Assembly: GCF_037893015.1 (NCBI RefSeq)
Contig: NC_133666.1
Span: forward strand, 627,094,310-627,158,309
Origin: Macrotis lagotis
Taxonomy: Eukaryota; Chordata; Mammalia; Peramelemorphia; Peramelidae
DNA length: 64,000 bases
Direction of reading: 5' to 3'
The position numbers were made by a program, and so were the translations under genes. Numbering within the stretch: position 1 is the stretch's first letter; each line of letters starts with the position of its first letter. Of the stretch, positions 1 to 11,201 are shown one piece after another. The notes beneath the pieces were generated by a model, which had not been told where the DNA came from, made no database searches, and was given only the letters and a program-made list of their open reading frames with translations.

Positions 1-644
1 TGAATTCTTATTAAACCATCTACTAAATCATTGATCTGTGTTATTTATTAAGTACCTAGTATATACCATATGCTAAGCACTATGTAGGCGGTAGAGAGAA
101 CCTCTAATGATAAAACTATAACCCCTAGAGTATTAAATAAAATTTACCTCTTTGAATAGTGGAAAAGAAGAAGGAGAAGGAACTCAAATAGCAGTAACTC
201 TTCAAATACCTTTCTGGTGGGGGGGAGGAAAAAGGAATATGGAAATAAGAGAAAGGAAGGAGGAGGCATCCCCTTTTTAAAAAGAGAGCCCCACTTATCC
301 AGAGTTCCCAGGAGAAAGAGAGGGAACAAAAAATTAAGTCAGCAAACTTTTCCTAAGCCTTTGGTGTGGGTCAAGCATTGGGGGTGGGGGTAAGTTATCT
401 TTCCAGCCTGCTTTCCAAGTCCTTTGGGCTACTAGTCTTCCCATCTAAAGTTAATTATCCTCTAGTCTATATACATATTGTATCTACCTATTGATTTACA
501 GTCACAAATAAATTATATTTATCCATAAATCCCCCATAGAATGTGAGATCCTTGAAAGCAAGAATTATTTTTAAGTTTTCTTTTTATCCTCAGTGTTTCA
601 TATATTATTAGCATATTTGTTAATACATTGTCTGACTGCATGAC

Positions 645-830
645 CCCACTTGAGATTTTCTTGGCTAAGACCCAGGAGTCCTTTGTCATTTCCTGCTCCA
701 GCTCATTTTACAGATGAGGAAACTGAGGCAAATGGGGTTAAGTGACTTGCCTAATGTCTGAGGTTGAATTTGAACTCAGGTCCTGACTCCAGGGCTGGTG
801 CTCTAATCAATATGGTACCACCTAACTTCA
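645..830 (-). mobile_element. MIR-like/marsupial SINE relic
   Basis: cattttacagatgaggaaactgaggca ... TTTGAACTCAGGTCCTGACT, antisense; diverged. Confidence 0.6.
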
Positions 831-1670
831 CATAATATGGCCTTAAAAGTGCTTGTTGATTTAGTCCATCTAGAGAAGGAGCTGAAAGGCTGGCCTGGGC
901 TGCTCCTTCCCACCTGTGTTTCTGACCTTTCAGTTCCTCAAAGCAACAAGTGCAATTTTACTTCCAACTTTAAAAGGAAGGGGGAGGTCCTGTGGATTGG
1001 CAGAGAGCTGAAGAGGCTGCCCAGGGAGAAGAATATAGCCTTGCCAATTCCCAGGGCCAATGAGTGGGTTGCTGGGTAAATTCATGGAAATAGAATTCAT
1101 TTTTTAAAAAATTGAACAGGACTATTTTCATGTCAATGCCTGCATGTCCTGGAACATCTCCAAACCAAATCTGAGTCTTTGTCTGAAGGTGGCAACAGGG
1201 AAGATGAGCCGTGCTGGGCGGGTTCTCCTCCTTCATACATCTGGTTTCCTGCCTCCTGCCTTCATACTTATTCCTCTGTACAGCTGTGCATCGATATGGG
1301 GCCAGTCAAAAGATCATAGGATTCATTGAGCTGAAAAGAATTTAGAGACTCCAACCTACTTGTTAAAAACTTGGGGAAGAACAGAAAGGATACATGTAAC
1401 ACTGGCTGAAGACCCTAACCTCTTTTCTTGGAAACACTGGCAGACCAGAGACATGGAGATTTAATAGACTATGGGAATGGATCCATAGCTCCCAGGACTT
1501 TTGCTTTCTGCAGCTAAAAAACACACTTTGCTGAAATTTTGAAGCCATGAAGAAGTAGCAAATGAAGGAAAACTACAAGATCTATGGCCCACCATGTTTC
1601 TCCTAACAAGTCCATGGGATGGGTTTCCCCAACCCCAATCCAAGAAGAAATATGGGGGGGGGGGGGAGAA

Positions 1671-1815
1671 GTTAGGTGGCATAGTGGATAGAGCATCAGC
1701 CCTGGAATCAAGAGGATCTGAGTTCAAATCCAGCCTCAGAGTCTAGATACTTACTAGCTATGTGACCTTGAGCAAGTTACTTGATTCCATTGCCTCACCA
1801 AAAAGGAAACCTGGG
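1671..1815 (+). mobile_element. WSINE1-like CORE-SINE
   Basis: AGTTAGGTGGCATAGTGGAT start, GTTCAAATCC B-box; diverged 3' half. Confidence 0.8.
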
Positions 1816-1922
1816 ATTTCTCCATTTCTTCAGCAATGAAAATCTTTACACCAGAGACATGGGGTGGGGGGAGCAAAAGCAAACATACACATGATTGAAC
1901 TGGAGCAACTGGAGGCATCAAT

Positions 1923-2090
1923 GGATGGCAACAGTGGATGGAGCACCGGCCCTGGAGTCAGGAGGACCTGAGTTCAAATCCAGCCTCAGACACTTAATAA
2001 TTACCTAGCTGTGTGGCCTTGGGCAAGTCACTTAACCCCATTGTCTTGCAAAAACTTTAAAAAAATAAAAAAATAAAAATAAAAAAAAAA
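1923..2090 (+). mobile_element. WSINE1-like CORE-SINE
   Basis: Near-consensus body, with a long A-rich tail of TAAAAA repeats. Confidence 0.85.
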
Positions 2091-2439
2091 GAAAGTGAAT
2101 GCTCTCCAGTCACAAACTTGGATTTCTGACTTTCAGAAGACCCCTCCCCATTGCAGGTTCCTGCAATTCTCTTTGCCTGCCACAGGGGTCTCTCTTTTGC
2201 ACCCCAATTTTCTCCACCATCCTAATGACAACCTCTTGGGGCATAGAAAGTGGGTGATCTTAGGAAGGGGTGATTCTCCTGATTACCCAGATAGTAAGAT
2301 GCCCATTTTGAACCCTAGCCCAGATACTGAGATTTCTTTCCCTAGCTCATGACTATGCCTCCAATTTACAAAGAACTAGTGACAAAGCAGGCAGGTTGTG
2401 CCAAGGTTGTTGTGCCCACTTTGTTATTATTATTGGAAT

Positions 2440-2655
2440 TACAAGCTTTCAAGCTTGTAAAGTGCTTTATGAGGGTGACTTCATTTGATCCTCACAACCG
2501 CCCCGAGAGGAAAGCCCTCCAGGTGTTATGCTCCCCATTTTATAGATGAGGAAACTGAGTTTCCAAGAGGTTTAAGTGACTGGTCTGGAGCCACACAGTG
2601 AGGGGAGGCAAGGGGGAGTTTGGAAGTGGGATTCGAACCTAGGTTTTTTCTGACT
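2440..2655 (-). mobile_element. MIR relic
   Basis: Bears CCATTTTATAGATGAGGAAA, antisense, and ends with a GGATTCGAACC-type B-box. Confidence 0.6.
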
Positions 2656-2955
2656 TTTTATATTTGTCCTTCATTTTCAAAGAAGACCATGGTACCAGGG
2701 TAGGTGGGTGCCATGACAAGCACATGAATTGGATCTGAGTGAGGGGGATGTTGCGCTAAGTGCCCGGCCTCACTTTCTTCTCCAGAGCCAAGTCCAGAGT
2801 GACCAGATATGAATCAGGACAACTGTGGATGGTCCTGGATTTGAGGCAATCCGGGTGAAATGACTTGCCCAAAGTCACACAGCTAGTAAGTGTCAAGGTC
2901 TGAGGCTGGATCCGAACTCCCATCCTCCTGACTACCAAGGCCAGGGCTCTGGCCT
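2656..2955 (-). mobile_element. Long marsupial SINE
   Basis: Antisense copy of the family ending in (TCATGGTCTTCTTtgagaa): GCCATGACAAGCACATGAAT, CACACAGCTAGTAAGTGTC. Other copies are at 23,175, 23,693, 28,030 and 48,578. Confidence 0.7.
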
Positions 2956-2999
2956 TCCAGCTTGCCCTACTTTCTGGCTTCTAGGTCCAGGGTCAAAGC

Positions 3000-3590
3000 T
3001 GAGGTTCGGGCATGGGCCGTGGGAATGGGGGAGCAATTCACAGAGCTGGGATTCAGCTCCGGGACAAACCGGAGAGCTGGAAGCGACCCCAGAAATCTGC
3101 CGGGCCAGCCCCTCTGCTTTTTTACCTCTGACAGCGAGGCCGGCAGGCTCCCCTCTGCCGGGCTGTCAGGCTTCTTAGAATGAACAGCGAGACCCGGCCT
3201 TTGTAGACAGAAATGGAGACAGCTGGAAAAAAAAGGGGGGGGGGGAAGAAGTTCAAGATCATTTGGTGCAAAGTCAAGCGAAATGTGGAGGCTGCTCGGG
3301 GTGGGCTGGCCAAGTGCTGCGAGCTCCCTGGAAGTGTCAGCGGAGCATCACTGTGGCGTGGAAGCCTGAACATCGGGCAGGCGGAATATTCATTTCAGCG
3401 CTGTGACAGCAGCTCCTTTCTCTCAGCTGTCGCCAGCAGCCCCTGCCTCCCTTCCCGCAGTCGCACCCCCTCAGCTGTGAGAACCTTCAGCTTTGTAATC
3501 TGCCATTTGGAGCAGATGCTGCCTGTGTTCCCCACACTGTCACATCTCCCCTGCCTTTTTGGATCTCATCGGAAATCAATCCTGCCCACG
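3000..3590. other. GC-richer unique stretch, possible regulatory element
   Basis: Non-repetitive DNA between SINE relics and the polypyrimidine tract. CAGCTG E-boxes occur at 3220-3225, 3424-3429 and 3472-3477, plus GTGACAGCAGCTCC. No protein resemblance was seen. Confidence 0.3.
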
Positions 3591-3597
3591 TCTGTAG

Positions 3598-3695
3598 ATC
3601 TCTCTTTCTCTCTCTCTCTCTCTCCCTCCTCCCTCCTCTTTCTTTCCCTTTATGCTCCTTTTCTCTTCCTCATCTGTTTCTCTCTTTCTCCCCCT

Positions 3696-3742
<47 letters not shown>

Positions 3743-3925
3743 TTTTGCTCCTTTTCCTTCCTCTTATGTGTCTTTCTCTCCCTCCTTTCCTCTCTCCCTC
3801 CCTCCTCCTCTGTCTATCTCTCCTGCCTCCTCTCTTTCTTTCCCTTTCTGCCTCTCTCTATTATCTATTTATCTGTCTGTCTATCTGTCTACCTTTCCTG
3901 CCCCCTTCTCTTTTCCTTCCCTCCC
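3598..3925. repeat. Long polypyrimidine tract with (TC)n
   Basis: About 330 nt of mostly C and T on the plus strand, with a near-pure (TC) run at about 3,700-3,740. It creates a spurious 269-codon open frame. Confidence 0.9.
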
Positions 3926-4604
3926 ATCTTCCACCACATATTTCTGTGTATATGTTGTGGTTATTAATTCTGGAAAGATCTCAGCATGTATGAAAAATGC
4001 CAGATCTCTGGAACATTTCTAATATAAGATTTGGCTCATTCTGAAAAGATCCTGCAGACCACGTGTACATAATAAAGGCAGACCTGTGACTTCAGCCAGG
4101 CCTAGGAAGAAGAGAACTGTGCCCTCATGCCTTTCCCCCTCCCACTCTTTTACAGCTGACAGAAAAGGATCTGAGAGTTGTGACTCCGAGTTCCCAAGCC
4201 CTAGGAGATGGCTAGAAGAGTAGCTTCCATTCTTTAAGGAGGATGACTGGGTGTAATTTAGGACTGGAACAACACCTGTGATCTCATTGGTTTAGGGAAC
4301 TTCTGGGGTTAACTCTACCAAAGCATATAAGCACCTTCTCCACCACTTAAGAGTCTCAAAGAGGGCCCAAGAGCACCAGGAGATCTTCAGTCAGTCAACC
4401 AGATATAAGTACCTACCACTAAAGCCAGTCCCTACTCTCAAGGAGCTCAGAGTCCAATGCAACAGCTATGCTGGGAACAAGCTAAAATGAGGATAATCTC
4501 AGAGGGAAGTTGCTAAAGTGAAGGACTACTATGAAAGGTTTTGTTTTGTTTTGTTTTTTTTTTGCAAAAACTGGGAATTTACCTTAGGTCAGTGACAAAG
4601 TGCA

Positions 4605-4745
4605 AGAGAGTCTAGCTGGTCATGGAGTCAGAAAGGGTTAAGTTCAAATCCTTCCTCAGAGATTAGTTCTATGTCCCTGGACAAGTCATTTAATCTTAAC
4701 CTTACTTAGTTTGCTCCTCTGTAAAGGAGGATAATAACAGTACTT
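4605..4745 (+). mobile_element. MIR relic
   Basis: CATGGAGTCAGAAAGGGTTA, GTTCAAATCC, then CTCCTCTGTAAAGGAGG. Confidence 0.55.
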
Positions 4746-4748
4746 ACT

Positions 4749-4890
4749 GGAGCAGCTAGATGGTACAGTGGATAGAGCACTGGTCCTGGAGTTAGGAGAA
4801 CCTGAATTCAAATTCTGCCTCAGACACTTAATAATTACCTAGCCATGTGACCTTGAGCAAGTCACTTAACCCCATTGCCTTCCAAAAGAA
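4749..4890 (+). mobile_element. WSINE1-like CORE-SINE
   Basis: GCAGCTAGATGGTACAGTGG start through CCCCATTGCCTTCCAAAAG. Confidence 0.85.
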
Positions 4891-4933
4891 TAACAGTTCT
4901 TACTTTACATGATTGTTGTAAAGATCAAATGAG

Positions 4934-4937
<4 letters not shown>

Positions 4938-4972
<35 letters not shown>
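4938..4972. repeat. (TG)n microsatellite
   Basis: Uninterrupted GT run of about 17 units within a MIR relic. Confidence 0.95.
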
Positions 4973-5007
4973 CTTTGCAAACTTTGAAACATTATCTAAA
5001 CTCATAG

Positions 5008-5230
5008 GTAGCTAGATGGCACAGTGGATATAAATTGAGCCTAGAGTTAGGAAATCCTGTGTTCAAGGTCAGCCTCAGACACTTCTTATCTGTGAAACCT
5101 TGGACTAGTCATTTAATTTTGGTCTACCTCAGAGTCCTCATCTGTGAAATGAGAATAATACCAACATTTACCTCCCAAGATCGACTGAGCTAACATCTGC
5201 AGACCTTAAAGCACTCTATAAATGCTACAT
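5008..5230 (+). mobile_element. MIR-type marsupial SINE with long tail
   Basis: GTAGCTAGATGGCACAGTGG start, with a tail containing CTTAAAGCACTCTATAAATG. Confidence 0.6.
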
Positions 5231-5373
5231 GTTATTAGATTACATAGCCATTATAAGTTCATTCAAAGTCAGGTCTTTCTGGATATTGATGTTATGTAAC
5301 ATGCTACCTGCTTCTCTGGAAATTTAAGAGGTAACCCCAATCTAGAGAGTTGTCTCTAAAAAAAAAAATCTGA

Positions 5374-5528
5374 GGGCAGCTAGGTGGCACAGTAGATAGA
5401 GCACCAGCCCCAGAGTCAGGAGTACCTGAGTTCAAATCCGGCCTCAGACATTTAATAATTACCTAGCCGTGTGGCCTCGGACAAGCCACTTAACCCCATT
5501 TGCCTTGCAAAAACTAAAAAAAAAAAAT
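5374..5528 (+). mobile_element. WSINE1-like CORE-SINE
   Basis: Full-length, near consensus, with an A-tail of about 11 nt. Confidence 0.9.
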
Positions 5529-5566
5529 CTAATTCAGCCTGAATTCACCAACTCACTGAGGTTGAT

Positions 5567-6165
5567 ACTGTTCTGTGTCCCAGAAAGATTGGCCTTGGGG
5601 CAAAGGATCTCCTTCTGGAGGATTGGTCTCTTTTGGCAAAAGCCCTGAAAGAACCAGTCAGATACCACATTTCAAAAGAAGATAGGAAAGGATTTTCCCT
5701 CCAGAAGTTTATGGATATGTGCTCTAAGGACTCCTGCTCTCTGAAAAAGCTAGAGAAAGTCCATCCTTTTGATGAGAGACTTGAATACTCTGGTTGGGAT
5801 TGGGATTCTGGATTAAGCCAAATATTGAAAGCACAAGAAAACTCAACTTTATTCTCTAGTGGTACTGGTCACCTAGCACCAACTGAGCAAAGGCTAAGCA
5901 GCAGATACCTTGTTGTTTGTCCATTTTCTATGAGGAACAATGACATGGGCGGAGGAGGTTCCTGGCTAATAAATTGGATTTAATTGAGGCAGAATTGCAC
6001 CAAGTCATCAGCCAGACTCTTCCAGAGTCATCAAAGTTCAGTGGCAGGACAAAAGTCAGGATGATGGCCCAGAATGTAGTGGATGGCTTTCTGTTTTCAA
6101 TGTCTGACCAAGCTCTAAGTGCTCCACCATACCTGCTTCAGTCACCTTCAGGGTCCTTGGAATAA
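5567..6165 (+). pseudogene. Unrecognised broken protein-coding remnant
   Basis: A stop-free frame from 5567 to about 5983 reads VDTVLCPRKIGLGAKDLLLEDWSLLAKALKEP and on to HPFDERLEYSGWDWDSGLSQILK. A second frame, best entered near 5950 (RRRFLANKLDLIEAELHQVISQTLPESSKFSG), runs to a TAA at 6163-6165. The two join naturally across one frameshift near 5950-5970. Amino-acid composition looks protein-like and no introns are apparent, so an old processed copy or an exon relic is likely. I do not recognise the protein family. A WSINE1-like insertion ends just upstream at about 5528. It is not a repeat family I recognise. Confidence 0.45.
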
Positions 6166-6653
6166 ATTGTTCTCATCCACCCATTCTGCCAAGAGGAAAT
6201 CTTCACATGCTTGGAGTAGATAGCCCCTTAAATCACTGATGGGTTTGAGATCTGTTGTTTACTCTCATTCTGGTTTCTCCCATCTGCAGAAATGATATTA
6301 AGGGGAGGCGCATGCTGCCACTTCTTGGAACCACAGGTGAGAGGTGGCAGACGGACACAAAGTGAATGAGCAGAACTGAAAAGGTTCTCATCCTTCTTGA
6401 CCATCCACACGCACTAGCAGATACAGATTCATTAGACCAGCAGGGAACGATTGTATCAGTCAGTGATTAAAAGGCAAAGCCTACATGTTCAGTGGGACCT
6501 ATGGGGCCTATGGGGCCTATATAGGAAGCCAGCAAGAATTAGGCCCAACAGAAGTAGTATGCATTGGGAAATTTTCTTAACAATTTTCCAAGTTCACGGG
6601 GTGATAAAAAGTTTGCTTTCTTTGAGCCTTTTGAGTGTATCTCCCTTTGCATC

Positions 6654-6832
6654 TAGGTGGACACTGGAGTCAGGAAAAATGAGTTCAAATCCATTCTCAG
6701 ACACTTACTAGCTGTGTGATCTTGGGCAAGTCACTTAACCCTGTTTGCTTCTTTTATCATCTGTAAAATAAGCTGGAGAAAGAAATGGCAATGAAGAGTC
6801 AGACATTATTGAAAAACACCTCAACAAAGAAA
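6654..6832 (+). mobile_element. Marsupial SINE (MIR-type body)
   Basis: GAGTTCAAATCC B-box, then GCTGGAGAAAGAAATGGCA and a remnant AAGAGTCAGACAT tail. Confidence 0.6.
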
Positions 6833-7078
6833 GCCAGGGAGGTCAGTAGTCAAAGGGGAAGAGTTCCAGACATGGACAGTCAGAGATAATAGGGAGTGGA
6901 AAGAGATGGGAATGTTTTTTCCGTGAAATAGCCAGCAACAATCTAGAACAGTTGTCCTATGTTGTTCTAGCAATACACAGAAAACCATGAAGTTGATTAG
7001 TGGGTACAATGATTCTTCTTTACCATCTGTGTACATTGTTTAATTAGGTGCTTGGACTGAATTCAGGAGGACCCCTGC

Positions 7079-7236
7079 TTTTTTTAGGGTTTTTTTTTTT
7101 GCAAGGCAATGGGGTTAAGTGGCTTGCCCAAGGCCACACAGCTAGATAATTATTGAGTGTCTGAGGCCACATTTGAACTCAGGTACTCCTGACTCCAGGG
7201 TCAGTACTCTATCCACTATGCCACCTAGCTGCCCCT
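7079..7236 (-). mobile_element. WSINE1-like CORE-SINE
   Basis: Antisense full-length copy with poly-T at its left and GCCACCTAGCTGCCCC at its right. Confidence 0.9.
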
Positions 7237-7289
7237 GGGGGACCCCTTTTACTCAAATCTCTGGAGTCCTTGATATTAGTTAAAGTTGA

Positions 7290-7405
7290 AAAGTTTTCTT
7301 TTTTTAATTAATATTTTATTTGTTTTCCAATTATATACAATAGTAGTTTCTACCTATCACTTTTTGTAAGGTTTTGAATTTTACAATTTTCCTCCCACCC
7401 TCCCT
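7290..7405 (-). mobile_element. Marsupial L1-type 3' fragment
   Basis: Same family as 13,085-13,215 and 18,440-18,620: TTTCCAATTATAT...TTTGTAAGGTTTTGAAT...CCTCCCACCCTCCCTT pattern, read on the plus strand as the antisense of an L1-like end. Confidence 0.4.
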
Positions 7406-7671
7406 TAGGTTGAAAAGTTTTCTTGAGAAGATTTGGGATGACATAGAAAACCAAAGAGAGAGTGATTTGGAGGGTAGATTCCAAATTGAACTGACTTGTA
7501 TGAAACCCGAATTTGGAGTCTGGTACCCTAGTTCCATTTCTATGATTTTCTATTTATTTTCTTATTTATTTATTTGTGTACCTGCCTCTAATAGGATTTC
7601 AGCTCCTTGAGGACAGGGACTAGTTTTGTTTTTTCTTATCTTTAGCCTCTGCAAAGTCCCTTACAATTATC

Positions 7672-7870
7672 TGTTGTTGTTCAGTCATGTCTAATTTTTG
7701 ATATTCAATTTTTTTGTGGCCCAATTTGGAGTTTTCTTGGCAGCAATACTGGAATGGTTTGCCATTTCCTTCTCCAGTTTATTTTACAAATGAGGAGCTG
7801 AGCAAACAGGATTATTAAGTGATTTACCAAATGTCACATAGCTATAAATTATCTGAGGCTGGGGTTGGCC
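7672..7870 (-). mobile_element. Marsupial SINE
   Basis: TGTTGTTCAGTCATGTCTAA ... GGTTTGCCATTTCCTTCTCC, antisense; same family as 49,266 and 60,518. Confidence 0.6.
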
Positions 7871-7879
7871 ATCTGACCA

Positions 7880-7985
7880 CTTCAGCCATTAACTGAATAC
7901 CAAGAAGTGTGGAAAGTTCTACATGAACTGATACAGAATGAAGTAAGTAAAACCAAGAAAACAATATACACATTGACTATGTGGG
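7880..7985 (+). mobile_element. L1 3'-end fragment (left part)
   Basis: Resembles the marsupial L1 ORF2 end (CTACATGAACTGATACAGAATGAAGTAAG-like stretch). It probably continues at about 8330 beyond an LTR insertion. Confidence 0.55.
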
Positions 7986-8300
7986 AAAACTTTATCACAT
8001 TTTTTGAATTCACCTTATATAGCTAAGAAACCAGATTTATTGCTTAGTGACCAGATTTGTTTAATGCTTATGACTAGGTTATGCTGATCAGAAATTTTTC
8101 ACATCTCAAACAATCCATGTGTGTCTTATCTGGAAACTGCTTCAGTGCTGGCCAATCAGCAACTGTTTCCTTGTATCTTTGTTTTAAACTCTATATAATG
8201 TATAACTTTCAGATATTGGGTGGGAATGGGGGTTCCCCTTTTTTTGATTCTCTTCTCTGCAGGACAACTTAATAAACTTCTTTCTAATTTGGGACATTGA
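7986..8300 (+). mobile_element. Solo LTR-like fossil of an endogenous retrovirus
   Basis: Contains a TATA-like CTATATAATG followed about 75 nt later by a CTTAATAAACTT poly(A) signal, a typical LTR promoter/poly(A) order. It sits between two L1 3'-end pieces. No internal retroviral genes are seen. Boundaries are approximate. Confidence 0.5.
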
Positions 8301-8329
8301 TAATGAGGGTGAGGAGTGGGGCACATCAG

Positions 8330-8665
8330 CAAAATAAACAAAGAATAAGCACAAAAGATATAAAAAGTTAATGTTGCAAAATCATAAAGAACAAACATGT
8401 CTGAAGAAATATGAGAAGATAACTTCATACTACTACCCTGGCAGAGGTGGGATGTGTACAAACGTGGTACACTGCATATATTTTCAATTTTTTTCAATGT
8501 ATTGATCAGTAATATGATTTTTTTTCCCTTCCATTTCTTTTTTAACCATGGAAAAATAGCATTTGTTATATGGGATGGCTGGGAGAAGGAGGAAAAAGGA
8601 TTATAGGGAAATTATGGTAATGTAAAAAACAAACTGTATCATTAAAAAAACTATATTTTTTTAAA
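8330..8665 (+). mobile_element. L1 3'-end fragment (right part)
   Basis: AT-rich sequence resembling the marsupial L1 3'UTR (ATGGGATGGCTGGGAGAAGG-like), ending in an A-rich tail near 8,640-8,665. Confidence 0.5.
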
Positions 8666-8984
8666 ATTCCATCCATGTAGCATATGCTCTGGAACCACTA
8701 TGTTGTCCTTCATTTACACCTAAAGATGAGATTCCCAAAGAGGGTGGTTTTTCTAATGCTATAACTCATGAACCCTCTTTCCTATGTCTACTCCCTTATT
8801 ATCAGAGGATATTCATTAATCAGCTAGTTTCAGTTAGCTATTAGGAAGAGGTATTTACTAAGGTGATATGAGAACATTTTGCTATAAAACATTTCCCCAA
8901 AGTGGGAGCACACTCTCCCACAAGTATTGGGACCAAAACTGGAGGACATGATGAGGCAAAGGTGGTAGATGAAAAATGAAAACA

Positions 8985-9530
8985 AAAAAACCTGAGGAAA
9001 ACAACAGGTTCAGTTGTCCAAGCATATCAATTTATTAAGCAATACATGCCAATTGTCTAAAAAGTGGGACCAGACCCCCTCAGCTAAGGCATAAACAGAC
9101 TTTTATACATTAAAAACAATTAATCAAATAAGACCAATTAATTAAAGGGAAACAAAACAACATTAAGTAATCTGATGAAACTGGATGAAAGATTAGGGGT
9201 TTTCCAAGTTGGGAGGGGGAGAGTGTACAGGTGCAATTTCCTGAATTCAGAAAGTGACTGATTGGTCAGTATGGGGCCAGTTTTCAGATAAGACATATAG
9301 GTTGTTTGAGCATGCTATACAATTGTGAGAAAACTTCTTGAATCAGTCTTTGGGTCTGCCTGCATTTCTGATGAGTATAATCTAGGTCCTTGGTTAAGGG
9401 CTCTAAACAGCAGGGAGAGGAGTTCAAGTTTCTAAGCACATAGGGCTAGGTTCAAACAATGCAGTAAAGTTTTCTCCCAATTATCACAACTGAATAAAGT
9501 TTTCCTCCAAAAAAGAAGTTGGGCCAGACC
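8985..9530 (-). mobile_element. LTR-like fossil, minus orientation
   Basis: On the minus strand it shows TATAAAAG, then a poly(A) signal AATAAA near its end (plus-strand TTTATTAAG at about 9,032). Size and order suit a solo LTR of an old endogenous retrovirus. The family cannot be named and no internal genes are seen. Confidence 0.4.
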
Positions 9531-9877
9531 CATAATCAAATAGAAAGGAAAATGAGCTCATGCCAGAATTGAGTCACAAGATGAAGTTAGTGTGGTTCAC
9601 TCATTTCCCCACAATTAACCACTTGATGTCCCAGTATTCCCAGTTCCCTCACAAACAGGGTGACCCATCAGTCCTGGAGGTTCTTTTCTCTACTCTTGGG
9701 GTCTTCTTGAAATTCCTATTAGTTGTCCTTTGGTTTCATCTAACTTTCTGCTGGGATCCCTCCAGTGTCTTTTGAGTGTGTAATTTGTTCTTGTCTCCAA
9801 ATGCATACACTGCTGCCAGTGATAGATTTCCTATTTGTCATGATTATAAACAAAAATCTATAAAAACAGATAATTTC

Positions 9878-11201
9878 GGCAGAGAAGGAAGAGCGAGCCC
9901 CGGTCCCTGCCCCAGCCCAGTCCGCCCCGCAGGCCCCAGAATGACTTCAGGTGCTACAGTTACCCCCAGATAAACGAAAACGGCTTGTATATATTCAGCA
10001 AACTGATGATTCCCTCATTCATTTCTGTTGGAAGGATAGGACTTCTGGTAACATAGAAGATGATTTAATTATTTTTCCTGATGACTGTGAATTTAAGCGA
10101 GTACCTCAGTGCACTACTGGTAGAGTATATGTACTGAAGTTCAAGGCTGGGTCAAAGCGACTCTTCTTTTGGAGGCAGGAGCCTAAGACTGAGAAGGATG
10201 AGGAACATTGCAGGAAAGTAAATGAATATTTGAATAATCCACCTATGCCAGGAGCTTTGGGTGCCAGCGGAAGTGGAGGCCATGAACTTTCAGCACTTGG
10301 AGGTGAAGGTGGTTTGCAGAGCCTTCTGGGTAACATGAGTCATAACCAGCTCATGCAACTTATTGGACCAACTGGCTTGGGAGGACTTGGTGGGCTTGGT
10401 GCACTGACAGGTCCTGGTCTGGCTAGCTTACTGGGGAGCGGAGGGCCTCCAACAAGCAGCTCTTCATCAAGCTCCCCAAGCCAGTCAGCTTCTGTAACCC
10501 CATCTTCCACTTCTTCTGCTCATGCTACACCAGCACCCAGTGCTCAAGCAATTGCCTCTGCAACTAGTCCAAGCCCTGCACCGAGTTCAGGTAATGGAAC
10601 CAGCACAGCAACAAGCCCAACCCAACCCATTCAACTGAGTGACCTTCAGAACATTTTAGCTACTATGAATGTGCCATCTGGGGCAGGAGGCGGACAGCAA
10701 GTTGACTTGGCCAGTGTACTAACTCCAGAGATCATGGCTCCTATTCTGGCCAATGCTGAAGTCCAAGAGCGGTTGCTGCCTTATCTTCCCTCTGGAGAAT
10801 CTCTTCCACAGACTGCAGAAGAGATTCAGATTACACTGACTTCTCCTCAGTTTCAGCAGGCATTAAATATGTTCAGTGCTGCCTTAGCCTCAGGACAGCT
10901 TGGCCCACTTATGAGTCAGTTTGGTTTACCAACTGAAGCTGTAGATGCAGCAAATAAAGGTGATGATGAAGCATTTGCCAAAGCCATGCAGAACAATGCC
11001 AAGTCAGACCAAAAGGAAGGAGATGCAAAGGACAAGAAAGACGAAGAGGAAGATATGAGTTTAGATTAAATTATTTGCTATCTTCTAAGATATTGGAAAT
11101 TCTTAGTAATTAAGTGACTTTAGTAGTGACACTAGTTTATTGCATATGCTCATGCCTACATTCAGCCTACAAAATAAAGGACTTTTCTTTAAAAAAAAAA
11201 A
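9878..11201 (+). pseudogene. ADRM1P: Processed retrocopy of ADRM1 (proteasome ubiquitin receptor Rpn13)
   Basis: Intronless copy of ADRM1 mRNA: GC-rich leader, ATG at 9941, coding part, AATAAA at 11173-11178 and an A-run at 11191-11202. It is flanked by AGATAATTTC at 9868-9877 and 11202-11211, a target-site duplication of L1-mediated insertion. The open frame from 9951 to the TAA at 11067-11069 reads [19 protein letters not shown] through to the true ADRM1 C-terminus [10 protein letters not shown], covering most of the Pru domain, the Ser/Pro-rich linker and the UCHL5-binding DEUBAD domain. About 30 N-terminal codons are deleted after MTSG and one extra C shifts the frame, so the original ATG frame stops at 9971-9973. 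The 372-codon frame begins with GTG and lacks an early ATG. Conserved positions are altered (FFWRQ for FFWMQ; EEIQIT for EIQNT). Confidence 0.93.

Noticed and set aside
1923-2090. tRNA genes suggested by A- and B-box-like motifs
   Set aside because: The motifs belong to the dispersed CORE-SINEs; no cloverleaf acceptor stem or terminator is present.
3213-4022. 269-codon plus-strand open frame
   Set aside because: Most of it is translated (TC)n low-complexity sequence; no domain and no splice or homology support.
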